A program made the translations under genes and the position numbers. The notes under the pieces are model-generated. The model was not told the DNA's origin, ran no database searches, and saw nothing but the letters and a program-made list of their open reading frames with translations. Shown here one piece after another: positions 1 to 11,264 of a stretch of DNA of 64,000 nucleotides. How positions within the stretch are numbered: the first letter of the stretch is position 1; each line of letters begins with the position of its first letter. Source of the DNA: Apostichopus japonicus (lineage: Eukaryota; Echinodermata; Holothuroidea; Aspidochirotida; Stichopodidae); contig NC_092580.1 in the NCBI RefSeq assembly GCF_037975245.1, positions 35,356,001-35,420,000 on the forward strand. Direction: 5' to 3'.

Positions 1-577
1 TCATGATTCAGTGATGGCAGCCCATCCTGTAAGAGGCATTTTTACTGCCAAGATAACTCAAATCAAGTACATCAGTCATGGCATCCAATTCTGTAAGGGG
101 CATTGCACTATAATTGACTGGTAAGGTAACTAAATTTTAGTGTGCTACTAAGCTTTTAAGAGTACATTTTTGCTGGTTCAGACCATCCAGATTGCTCCAA
201 AGTATTGGTAGGTTATAAAGGGGAGGGGATTGATATGTTGTAGATGTTTGTAGACATGTGTAAATTGAGTGTGCCTTTGCCCCTATTTTGAATTCTGCAT
301 ATCAACCTGTGTAGTTTAATTACTAGTTCTGAAAGAACAGGACTAAGCAAGTAACAAAATTGATTTGATATGGTACATGTAAAGTTCCTGTATGTTTTGT
401 TTCAGCAGAAACTAACATTAAAATATAAGTTTGATTGTCTTGATATATGTACTATATTATCCTTCCTTTAAATATCTTATACATGTAATAAGGAGTTAAA
501 GAAGATGTAAATTCATTAGAGTGTAAGTTAAGAGCCTGTCTTAGTCTTGCAGTTATGATCTTCTCTCCCTCTCATAG
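1..577. other. EEA1 intron sequence
   Basis: AT-rich sequence upstream of the first visible EEA1 exon. I see no exon, RNA gene or repeat in it. Confidence 0.6.
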
Positions 578-632
578 TGCTGGAGGCATCCATCCAGAAC
601 AGCCAAGACGAAAGGAGGGCTTTACTTGAAAG
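578..632 (+). CDS. EEA1: EEA1 exon: end of coiled coil
   Basis: The first exon visible in the window. The acceptor is a pyrimidine-rich tract ending CTCATAG and the donor is AAG|GTATGT. It encodes [17 protein letters not shown] and ends two bases into an Arg codon that the next exon completes. I see no further exon in 1-577. Confidence 0.88.
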
Positions 633-3600
633 GTATGTACCATTGTGTCCTGTTCTATAGTCGCTGTTGAGTTGAATTTTGAGTATGTTCAATGTTTTCT
701 TGCCAAGTCATCTGAAGTTGAGTAACAGGGGACATGGACATCAAAAAAGGAGTTAAGTCCCAAGTTAAAATAATTATGTAACTTCAGGTCACACCATGCT
801 CTTGATTTGAGTTTCACATGATTGAGAGGTTCCCATTGGTAGGCTAATTTTATGTAGGAATCCCTATGGCTTCCTCTGCACTGTTAAGGTTTACTAGTGC
901 ACCATGAAAGTACAGTACCTTTGCAGTGGCTAAGATTATCTGTGAACTGTTTTTTTTTTAACCATTGCACTGTAAAACTATCTTAATTTCCTCCCTTATA
1001 ATCATCCTTGTCTTTGTTTTATGCAGTTTGGGTTAGTATAATCATGTTTGTGTAATCATGTTTAACTTTTGTTAACATGTAATCATCTCCATCATCAGAT
1101 GTTTATATTGTCCTATCCATGAATCATTTGTAGCTGTTATCTTAGTTTTATGTTTGAGTTGAATTTTGAGTATGTTCAATGTTTTCTTGCCAAGTCATCT
1201 GAAGTTGAGTAGCAGGGGACATGGACATCAAAGAAGGAGTTTAGTCCCAAGTTAAAATAATTATGTAACTTCAGGTCACACCATGCTCTTGATTTGAGTT
1301 CCACATGATTGAGAGGTTCCCATTGGTAGGCTAATTTTATGTAGGAATCCCAATGGCTTCCTCTGCACTGTTAAGGTTTACTAGTGCACCATGAAAGTAC
1401 CTTTGCAGTGGCTATGATTACCTGTGCACTGCTAAGGTTTACAAGTGCATTGTAAAACTACCTTTTCTGTGAATGAGATCACCTGTGAACTGTTGTTTTA
1501 CTCGTGCACTGTTAAACTACCTTTGCAGTGGCTAAGATTACCTGTGAACTGTTAAGGTTTACAAGTGCACTGTAAAACTACCTTTTCTGTGAATGAGATC
1601 ACCTGTGAACTGTTGTTTTACTTGTGTACTGTTAAACTACCTTTGCAGGGCTAAGATTACCTGTGAACTGTTAAGGTTTACAAGTGCACTGTAAAACTAC
1701 CTTTTATGTGAATGAGATCACCTGTGAACTGTTGTTTTACTCGTGCACTGTTAAACTACCTTTGCAGTGGCTAAGATTACCTGTGAACTGTTAAGGTTTA
1801 CAAGTGCACTGTAAAACTACCTTTTATGTGAATGAGATCACCTGTGAACTGTTGTTTTACTCGTGCACTGTTAAACTACCTTTGCAGTGGCTAAGATTAT
1901 CTGTGAACTGTTTTTTTAACCATTGCACTGTATAACTATCTTAATTTCCTCCCTTATAATCATCCTTGTCTTTGTTTTATTCAGTTAGGGTTAGTATAAT
2001 CATGTTTGTGTAATCATGTTTAACTTTTGTTAACATGTAATCATCTCCATCATCAGATGTTTATATTGTCCTATCCATGAATCATTTGTAGCTGTTATCT
2101 TAGTTTTATGTTTTTTTCTCAAAAATGTTGATTGATTTCTTCAACATCATGTGTTTGTTTTGTGTTTGCTTTGCCTTAGTAAGTTCCATTATCATGGTTT
2201 TAATGATAAGATTAGTACTATGTGCATAAGAATTCTTACTTTATAGTAAACTTGATATTTGTATTCAATCATTGCTTGTTACTTACTCATTGTTCAATCC
2301 TGTGGCCATAAAGGAGAGGAAAGAGAAAGGCCATACCAATTAAATATTTTTTTTCACTTCAAAGTGTTTCCACCATCTCATTTGACCTCAGGTGCTTAAA
2401 GAGTGAAAATGAAGTTGAGAAACTTCAGACAAAAACAAGTGAAATGAGACTCAAGTTAGAAGATTCCCAAGCTGCAATGCATGAGCTTGGAAGAGAAAAC
2501 CAAAGTCTTCAGATTGCTCAGACTAAAACTATGAGCAGACAGTGGGTGAAAGACGAAGATGTCGATAACTGCATGGCTTGCCAGAAAGCCTTCTCCATCT
2601 CTGTGAGAAAAGTAAGCAAAACAGTTGTCTACTTTTTGTAACCTAGTGTACACTTTTCCTTTCTTAGTTCATTGTCAGAAGCAGCGAAAAGGTTTAAGTG
2701 TTACAGGATTGTTATTTTTTTGCTTTTAATGTGTAGAAACACCAGTACATGTTTGTTCACAAGTGGTCTTGTGAAATAGAACATTATATATCAAATAATA
2801 AATAAAATGCACATTTTCAAATAGTTTCCTTTTGATGTTCTCACATATTCCCTATGTTACCATAACACTATTATCATATACTTTGTACTCCAAGAAAGTC
2901 ATTTGTTTATATAGATCCACAACAAATTCACAGCCGATGTATCATGTGTAAGGATAGGTAAACTAGGTTTTGATCTGTTGACACCTTGGTAAGTTGTAAG
3001 TTCCAAACACCCCATGGAAGATAACACTAATATCACCATATCTCTCATATCGCAAAACAAGAACTTAAGAAATGCATTGGTTGTGGAGTAATTGTTTTAC
3101 AATAACATTAGGTTGAAAAGACATTGAGCACAATTAAGTGTGACCATACTATGCTGTATCCAGATATTAAGCAGTTTAAAAGGTCTGGTGGTGGTAACTT
3201 AATGTTCCTGTGTTTACGACATAGTTTTCATGAACTCCACTGTTCATGCAACAGACTCATTGCTTGCCTGGATTGTCTCTCTTCCCATGGTTTGTGCTTG
3301 TTCCTGTGGTAATAACATAGTTTGCATGGAATCCACTGTTCATGCAACATACTCATTGCTTGCCTGGATTGTCTCTCTTCCCTTGGTTTGTGCTTGTTCC
3401 TGTGTTTACAACATAGTTTTCATGGACTCCACTGTTAATGCAACATACTTATTGCTTGCCTGGATTGTCTCTCTTCCCTTGGTTTGTGCTTGTTCCTGTG
3501 TTAACAACATAGTTTTCATGGACTCCACTGTTCATGCAACATACTCATTGCTTGCCTGGATTGTCTCTCTTCCCTTGGTTTGTGCTTGTTCCTGTGTTTA

Positions 3601-6600
3601 CAACATAGTTTTCATGGACTCCACTGTTAATGCAACATACTTATTGCTTGCCTGGATTGTCTCTCTTCCCTTGGTTTGTGCTTGTTCCTGTGTTTACAAC
3701 ATAACTTTCATGGACCCCACTGTTCATGCAACAGACTTATTGCTTGCCTGGATTTTCTCTCTTCCCTTGGTTTGTGCTTGTTCCTGTGTTTACAACATAA
3801 CTTTCATGGACCCCACTGTTCATGCAACAGACTTATTGCTTGCCTGGATTTTCTCTCTTCCCATGGTTTGAGCTTGTTCGTGTGTTAACAACATAGTTTT
3901 CATGAACTCCACTGTTCATGCAACAGACTCTTTGCTTGCCTGGATTGTCTCTCTTCCCTTGGTTTGTGCTTGTTCCTTTGTTAACAACATAGTTTTCATG
4001 GACTCCACTGTTCATGCAACAGACTTATTGCTCGCCTGGATAGTCTCTCTTTCCTTGGTTTGTGCTTGTTCGTGTGTTAACAACATAGTTTTCATGGACT
4101 CCACTGTTAATGCAACATACTTATTGCTTGCCTGGATTGTCTCTCTTCCCTTGGTTTGTGCTTGTTCGTGTGTTAACAACATAGTTTTCATGGACTCCAC
4201 TGTTCATGCAACATACTTATTGCTCGCCTGGATTGTCTCTCTTCCCTTGGTTTGTGCTTGTTCCTGTGTAAACAACATAGTTTTCATGGACTCCACTGTT
4301 CATGCAACAGACTTATTGCTCGCCTGGATTGTCTCTCTTCCCTTGGTTTGTGCTTGTTCCTGTGTAAACAACATAGTTTTCATGGACTCCACTGTTCATG
4401 CAACAGACTTATTGCTCGCCTGGATTGTCTCTCTTCCCTTGGTTTGTGCTTGTTCCTGTGTTAATAACATAGTTTGCATGGACTCCACTGTTCATGCAAC
4501 AGACTTATTGCTTGCCTGGATTGTCTCTTTCCCCTTGGTTTGTGCTCAGATCAAGAGTTTTTGTTTCAAATGGTTGATATATGATGTGGATGTGGTGTTT
4601 TGAGTTTGCTAGGAACTAATTATAGTTTTCTCAAATGGATCTGTTGCATCTTAGTTTGACACCATTTTGAGTTGAGACCATGTACAACCTGGGTTCTGGT
4701 CCAACTTACTTGATTTCTCCTGTAGCCCAGGTTGGTTATGTAGTTAAGAATACAAATTTACTGGCCTAGTCCTGTCATTATATCCTGCCTGTGTCAATTG
4801 TGGTGGTTGTTTTTCACATCTTGCTTTCTGTCGAAGAGCATTTGGTGAAGTTTGTCTGGAGGGTTTGATTGGATTGGTCACCCCAAAACTTTCTCGACAG
4901 GTGAGATGGGATGTTTGAATTGGGTGGAGTGATTGTGAAGTATTATTGATGGGAACGGTCCAAAATTTGCTCCTGGGTACAGGTTTGCTACTTTCAGTTG
5001 GCCCCCGGGTACCTGTTCATTACGCATTCAACCTAAAACCCAACTAGACCTACACTATAGGGCATACATTTAAGTCAAATATTACTACGTATATATAGGC
5101 TAGATGCAGGACTTAAATCAGGTAATGGTAACTCTGTAAACAACGGTACGTTTAACCTGTGATATAATTTATACTGCAAGGTTGCATATTTGCATGTACT
5201 ACTTATATCCTAAAAATTACTTTTTAAAAGCAATGCATGCCATATTTTTACCCCAATGATGGTTCTAAGAGATCTAGGTCTCTTAACTTTCAAGCACAAC
5301 AGTGCAATGCTCCATTTAAGGTATTACTTGTGAAATGTAGTTATTATGATTGAAAAATTCCTGAAAGCATTTGTTGGGGTAGATTTACATAAGATTGCTA
5401 AAATCATTCAATGGGCGCAGTTTACAGTATATTTTGCAACCAAAACTTCCTTACAAGAAAGTTACGCCACTTATACGGCCTGTTCTTTCATTGTTGTGCA
5501 CTAAGGTAAGCGCTCCAGAAGGTCCTGGCTCCTTATATATTAGTTGGAAAGTCCGTTGAAACTACATCAATCAACCCTTACCGTTCAATGGTGATGTCCG
5601 ATGTGTAATTATGTACCAATGACTTGTTGCTTTATTCTTTCAAGGACTGAAAATATCTGTTCAACTTTTGTCCGACGGTTCCACGAAACTTGACACAGGG
5701 GTGGTCAACTTATGAGATGCCCAAGAGTACAAAGATCAAGTTTTGGTGCATAAAATGCATGAGGGTATGCAATGCAGAGAGATTGCTTAGGCTATACAGT
5801 ACAGTGTGCACAATTAACAGTAAATGAACGCAGTTGAACAAAACTATTTAGGGCAGGAATAATAGCAAATCTTAACCAAATTTTACACCTAAACACATCA
5901 AGATAAAAAGGAACATCACCAAATGATGAAATTAAGCAAGATTACACAAGAATTATTCCTCTCTGTCATTAATTGGAATAAAAATGGTGAACAATGTTTA
6001 GTGATTTTTATGAATTTCTTGACCAGGTAGTAAATTTTTTGATCGGTCCCCTAGGTTCCAGGGTACCCGTTCCCATCACTATGAGGTATCAAGGGGTGTC
6101 TGGGATATCTAGGTGATGATGTTTTGTGAGTGATTGCCCAATTTACACACATTCCTTGATATGCTTTGGCAGATAATTGTCAACAGTAGTCTGAGGTAAT
6201 TGATCCCAGGGAGCTGAATGTTTCTTCAGAAACCAACCATTTGCATGGACCGTGCAACTGATTACTTAGAGCTATTGAGTAATCTGCACATGACTGAATC
6301 TTTGAATTGGTAGACTGTGATTTGTGTCCTTCCAATTTGGTCCAAGTTGTGGAAGTAGTAACCAGTTACACTTTTTTTTTTCTTTTTTTCTAATAGGGTT
6401 GTGAATGAGTGGAATTGGTTTACCTGAGAAAGTTGTACTGGCAAGTAGTGTCAATGGGTTTAAGAATGCTTTGGACAAGCACTTTAAGCATTGTAATCGG
6501 GTCTGAGTGTTGTGTCTTCAGTTTTTTTTCTCTCCTATAGGGTCCTTGATGAGGACTTGAGTGTCCCTCCTGATCCTTTTTTGCTACTAAACTAAACTAA

Positions 6601-6847
6601 CTAAACTTTTCATATTATATATATTATTACACCTGCAGAGTTCATTTCAGTTACATAATAATGTTCTCATTTCAGTAACATTTAGTGTAGCTTTTTTCTT
6701 AGTTTTTATACTCTTCTCTTACAGCATCATTGCCGTAACTGTGGCGACATTTTTTGCAACGAGTGTTCATCCAAACATGCCAAAATTCCTTCTGCCAAGA
6801 AACCTGTCAGGGTGTGTGAAAACTGTCATCACGAGCTTACAAAGTAG
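578..6847 (+). CDS. EEA1: EEA1 orthologue, last three exons (3' end of gene)
   Basis: Spliced CDS join(578-632, 2392-2611, 6725-6847); the gene starts upstream of the window. EEA1 is a long coiled-coil tether that binds Rab5 and phosphatidylinositol 3-phosphate on early endosomes and promotes homotypic fusion. The sequence shows the end of the coiled coil (words such as [15 protein letters not shown] and [10 protein letters not shown] that I recognise from vertebrate EEA1), then a FYVE finger: [13 protein letters not shown], the basic RKHHCRNCG lipid-binding motif and a final CENC pair, with all eight zinc-ligand cysteines present. The stop lies a few residues after the finger, as in vertebrate EEA1. 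Junctions have GT/AG ends and compatible phases. Orthology is judged from remembered family sequence; other FYVE proteins (RUFY, rabenosyn) match the coiled-coil words less well. Confidence 0.93.
665..2112. repeat. Duplicated ~490-bp intron block, second copy expanded
   Basis: The block 665-1154 recurs as 1154-2112. Its first half (665-900, with the word GGACATGGACATCAAA) matches 1154-1400, and its second half (919-1154, with CATCATCAGATGTTTATATT) matches 1879-2112 almost base for base. The second copy is longer because a ~120-bp array lies between its halves. Confidence 0.85.
1400..1895. repeat. Tandem array, ~120-bp unit, about four copies
   Basis: CTTTGCAG plus TGGCTAAGATTACCTGTGAAC recurs at about 1521, 1641, 1760 and 1880. 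Each unit itself holds two related halves built around CCTGTGAACTGTT and GTGCACTGT, suggesting an older ~60-bp unit. Confidence 0.85.
2392..2611 (+). CDS. EEA1: EEA1 exon: coiled-coil end and first half of FYVE finger
   Basis: Acceptor TTTGACCTCAG, donor AAA|GTAAGC, phase 0 at the 3' end. It encodes heptad-like [12 protein letters not shown], then the [19 protein letters not shown] start of the FYVE domain with its first two zinc ligands. The open frame running past 2611 is intron read-through. Confidence 0.93.
3209..4548. repeat. 96-bp minisatellite, 14 copies
   Basis: The word CATGGACTCCACTGTTCATG recurs every 96 bases from 3229 to 4477. Because 96 is a multiple of three, long open frames exist on both strands (for example 3230-3871 and 3902-4603). 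They follow from the period, have no initiator context or splice logic, and I do not call them genes. Confidence 0.95.
4947..6078. mobile_element. Candidate non-autonomous DNA transposon, 1.1 kb
   Basis: The ends are inverted copies of TGATGGGAACGG (4947) and CCGTTCCCATCA (to 6078), followed inward by GGGTACC-type words on both sides, so the terminal repeat is longer but imperfect. The interior is AT-rich with no transposase frame. Target duplication is unclear (perhaps TAT). It lies in the last EEA1 intron. Confidence 0.6.
6391..6607 (+). pseudogene. LINE 3' scrap (end of reverse transcriptase ORF and tail)
   Basis: Translation gives NRVVNEWN, then after a one-base shift [20 protein letters not shown], then KHFKHCNRV and stop at 6504. 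RVVxxWNxLPxxVVxASSVNxFK is the typical C-terminal end of non-LTR retroelement ORF2. After the stop come a spacer and an ACTAAACTAAACT-type simple tail at 6588-6607. The upstream part is lost or too diverged. Confidence 0.75.
6725..6847 (+). CDS. EEA1: EEA1 terminal exon: FYVE basic motif and stop
   Basis: Acceptor TCTCTTACAG. Forty codons and TAG. It begins with the HHCRNCG part of the R(R/K)HHCR phosphoinositide motif, followed by CNEC and CENC ligand pairs and [10 protein letters not shown], the most EEA1-like stretch. There is no clear close poly(A) signal: ATTAAA near 6994 and AATAAA near 9074 are candidates, so the 3' UTR end is unresolved. Confidence 0.94.
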   Translation, partial: HHCRNCGDIFCNECSSKHAKIPSAKKPVRVCENCHHELTK

Positions 6848-9354
6848 CATCACTATACTACTTGTACAACAATTAAGAGATGCTGTCAACTCAAGAAATC
6901 ATTGCCCTTGTAACTGAATATAACTAACAGTTTTTAATTTACTATTTTATCAATATTTTCAATGGTTACATATTATTTCTGACATTTTTATCCTATTAAA
7001 ATCTTCTACAGATACAGGCTATCTGTCTACATACAGAAGATATTGCTAGGATCAAAATGTCAGGCCCTTGAAGTTTTATACAATATGTACACAGACATTT
7101 TTGCATCATATATGCAGTTCACAGCATTTCTTTTCTCTCTTTAAGATTTTTTCTTAGGACTCTTTTTTGTTGGATTTTAATTGATACAATATTATTCATA
7201 CCACAAAGCAGCAAAGCTGTGTGTTTTTGCACAATCATAAAATTATTGTGTGTAATTATGTAATGCATTGTGGAGGTCATCTTGGTGGATTGAAATACCC
7301 AGTCAACTGCACAGTTTGAAAAAAAAATGGTGAGAGAAATGTAGGTTAGCTTTGATCTCTAAATAGATGTTAATGGGGTTGGCTGTTGTTGATTTCAAGA
7401 ACCACCAGGTCACTTGTTCTTCTCTCTCCACTGGTGATTCAAAGATACTTTAATGCAGTTTAAACAGGAAAAGCTTCTCTCACAAATGTCAGATGGCACA
7501 GAGATTGTTAAAGAAATGGGAATAAGTTTGCACAGGTCAAAAAACACATCTCGATACAACATCAATATTGAAAACTCTCAGTACTTGGAACATGGAATTG
7601 TCATAATTCAAAATCAAAGTTTTTCATGAGGTACTGTAGTTAAAACTTATGCAATTGTGTTTATGATAGAGAACAAATTTCTTTCAATTGTGTAGTTCTG
7701 ACAGGGGCAAAACTGGTCTGAAGTGTCTTTAATACAATCATTTTGAAAGGAAATCAAGATCATCAACAGAGTGGGCAACTTCCCTGCAATGTTTAATATA
7801 TATATATAGGAACAAGTGATAGGTGATGTGAGCTTTAGTTGTTACAGAATATGTAAAAGATAAGCAAAATACTAAACACAAAGGCATCTGATAGTGCATG
7901 CATTGAGAATGATGCAAGGAGCATCCACAGGACTACTATTTATTTTTATATAAAGAGCAAAATAATTCACCAGAATGTGAGTGTAAGTATGACAACACTG
8001 TTTGCATTAAATTCAAAATGCTGTGTATTTTCCTGCCTACTATTTTTTAGACATTGAATATTTCATTTGGGGGGGGTGGGGATTTTCTTGCAGGAGAACA
8101 CATGCTCCCAATGCCCTGGCCTTGGCAATGTCACTGATTGTACCTTATTATGCTAAATCCAGCTATGTGACCTGATGTGATCCAACTTTTCAAAGGTTTT
8201 ACTCATTTAGGAGTTGAACAGAAATTGAATGATAACAATCTCACATTATATTATTCATTTATCATAAAAAAAAACAAGTTAGAATTACTTTCTTTTGTTT
8301 TATTTAGCACAGTAGCAAAGGATAAATGCATAGAAATATATTCCATTCTAATGTAATATCAGAAAAATTCAACCAAAAATCATCTATACAAGGTCTTTAC
8401 CAGCTCTTCATTTAAGTGTCATTCTTTGTTATGCAAGATGACTGTCAAGTGGTCCATCACTATTACAGGTCCGTGAATTTCTGATTTGTTTATATGCCTC
8501 AATCTAATGACATATCACTACAAAGGAATTTCCTCCTATTGTATTCTGTTTTGTGTAGGATCCCCATCTAATGTTGGATAACAAAAAATGACATATCAGT
8601 GGCTTTCTGCTTTGTTCATGATCCCCTACCTAGTGGTGACCACTGAGTTTTCTTTAATTTCCCCTCCCCCCTCCCCCCCACCCTCTTATGAAGGCTTCCA
8701 ATATGGTGTTGTAATGAAAGGCACATCCATGACATTTGTATGACAACAGGTAGTTAACTGTTGGATAATTTATGTGATTATCCGAGTGTGAAGAACTATA
8801 TTACTACCATGTATATAACAGAAGTAAATGACCAGAAATGCCTTAAGAGGAGAGTAGCCACACTGCTAATATTTATCGATATGTACTGCATCCATTTGCA
8901 ATGATAAAATCCTGAATTCGTGAAACAGAGTATTGAAACAAAGAAAGACAACATAAATATAAAATTGTAGATTTGTAGTAGAGTTTCAATTATTGTATTA
9001 TTATAATATAATATTTCATTAATTTTCTGATGGTTAATTCAAATAATGATATATGTACATTCAAGGTGATGGTCTAAATAAACCCTCATTATATTTTTTA
9101 GTAATGAAATTAATCTGCCATGATTGTGCATGTTTAATATAATGAGGAAAGAGCAAGCTGAGCAATCCAAACACCCTTTCTATTTGCGTTTTCATCAATT
9201 CTTCATTCTCTATCTTTCATTGTATTACATCACAACATTGTACAAGCGATTGATGGTCGTGTACTTAATATAACTTGCATCATATAAGTAATTGATGAAA
9301 TATTGTATTTCTTTGATCACAATGCTACAGTAGAGGGGAATATCAGAGTTGTCA
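6848..9354. other. EEA1 3' UTR and intergenic sequence
   Basis: AT-rich sequence with a short TA tract near 7798, a G run near 8070 and C runs near 8665. No coding exon or RNA gene is seen. The proximal part is presumably EEA1 3' UTR. Confidence 0.5.
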
Positions 9355-10798
9355 CCAAAGTGGGCAGTACGATGGGTGGACACAGCCCCTTTCTCCTGTT
9401 GAGCTATCCCTGATAATCTGCACAACTCACACATTACAACATATTCAGCCAAAGTGGGCAGTACGGTGGGTGGACAGAGCCCCTTTCTCCTGTTGAGCTA
9501 TCCTTGATAATCTGCACAATTCACACATTATAACATATTCAGCCAAAGTGGGCAGTATGGTGAGTGGACACAGCCCCTTTCTCCTGTTGAGCTATCCTTG
9601 ATAATCTGCTCAACTCACACCAGTGGCGTAGCCAAGGGGTGTGTGGGGGCGACAGCCCCCCATGAAAGCTTGTCGCCATCCCACTGGGATTTTGGATGTC
9701 GAAAAAAATTACATGTGGGAAAAATATATCATTGGTCTGAATGGTCTCAAATCTCCATGATGACCACTAATGAACCACCCTTCGACCGCGGACCGGCAGT
9801 AGGCTATAGTTGCTGAAAAACCGGACGTGACATAGTGCATAGGCCGGGTTTTCACTTCTGGGACGTACCCTGATGCTCTTAAAACCGCTAAAAAACCAAA
9901 TTTTCAAGAAAGGAGACAATATAGGCTTCCTTCGCCTATAGTATGCCCAGGGACATTTTGGGACATCGTTCCTATAGGCCTATATCTGAGGCCCTGGGGT
10001 CATTCCTTGACCGACTTGGTGCAATATAATGTGCCCATTTCGAAGTAAATGTATTCACAGATTGTTAGTTGTTATGGGTTCGAACAAATGAGGGGTATTC
10101 TATCCTGAAACATAGGGCAAAATGGGGCTGGGGTTTCCAGTTCGCCGCATTATTTGTCAACTTGCACTGGGTTCTTATGTTCATGTCAATTGGAATCACT
10201 AATAACAGAAATAATCCACCAAAAATTAAGGCCGCATGAACTTTATTGCAGATTTCCTGAGTGACGAATTTGTAATTTTCTCCCGAAATCACGCAACTAG
10301 ATGGCGGCTATGCAGCCTGGCAAATGCCATCTCCAGCGATCTGGCCGGTATTGAAATCTGAAATTTTCTTGATACGCTGCGCGCCAACCGATGGTGGCGC
10401 TCCGCTTAGATAGTACTTGCGGCCGGAATACTCGAAACGATTACGCCCCCCCCCCCCCATGTTTCAAATCGGATTGACGCCCCTGCTTACAAGGCCTAGG
10501 AAGTGTCATTTCCGACGATCTAGGAGGCCTTTCTAGCTAAAAAAATTCGGTACGCTGCGCGTCAACTTATGGTGGCACTCCGCTTAGATAGTATCAAGAC
10601 GCCCTCCCAGGAAGTGATCAAGCCCTCCCAGCGCCCCCCCCCCCACTGAAAAGATCCTCACTACGCCACTGACTCACACATTACAACATATTCAGCCAAA
10701 GTGGGCAGTACGGTGGGTGGACACAGCCCCTTTCTCCTGTTGTGCTATCCCTGATAATCTGCACAACTCACACATTACAACATATTCAGCCAAAGTCA
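9355..10798. repeat. 94-bp tandem array interrupted by a transposon
   Basis: CCAAAGTGGGCAGTAYGGTG begins units at 9355, 9449 and 9543. The third unit breaks at 9620 and resumes at 10672, with another unit from about 10695. The array is one repeat block cut by the 9621-10671 element. Confidence 0.92.
9621..10671 (+). mobile_element. hAT-like non-autonomous transposon (copy 1)
   Basis: The ends are CAGTGGCGTAG and CTACGCCACTG, an 11-base perfect terminal inverted repeat. The flanks are perfect 8-bp duplications ACTCACAC (9613-9620 and 10672-10679). Eight-base duplications and CAGKGGCG ends are typical of the hAT superfamily. No transposase frame remains. Inside are a stretch resembling LINE reverse transcriptase (9849-9925), an internal boundary GACGCCCCTG at 10485, and two related arms (GCGCGCCAACCGATGGTGGC near 10380 and its diverged twin near 10558), which suggest a composite of two family members. 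Confidence 0.9.
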
Positions 10799-11264
10799 GC
10801 GAACGGAGCTGCTAATAGCAGGTATTTTATCAAATTGCTAAAGTAGCCAACCTTGTTGGATGCAGGTGATTGTGTGAATTTACACTAAAGTAGGCCTAAC
10901 TCTTTGATCTATCAAGCTGTATGACTCCAAAGCAATTGTGTGGATAACTACGCACATTAAACACTGCATGATTATAATCGCAATGCATTTAAAAAGATAA
11001 GTTTTGTAGCGTGCAATTTCGAATTAGTTGGCCTATGTTACTGACTCTGAGTCAATAACCTTTCTACAAGAAATTGAAATACCACATAGAACACAATGGG
11101 CTGCGCCACTGTAAAGATATGCTTAATGGAGCAGTGGGGATTATCCGGCATTTTATCAAACTTCATCCATCACATGCAAGTATAGGTCAGAAGTTTGTCA
11201 ACTTGTGAACAATATCAAGTATTAAATGCAAAACATCCAGTGTTTTGCACTTGATATAAGGAGG
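10799..11264. other. Intergenic, nothing recognised
   Basis: Unique-looking AT-rich sequence between the 94-bp and 66-bp arrays. I see no gene. Confidence 0.5.

Noticed and set aside
3230-4603. Long plus-strand frames of 213 and 233 codons
   Set aside because: They are created by a 96-bp tandem repeat whose period is a multiple of three, are open on both strands, and have no gene-like features.
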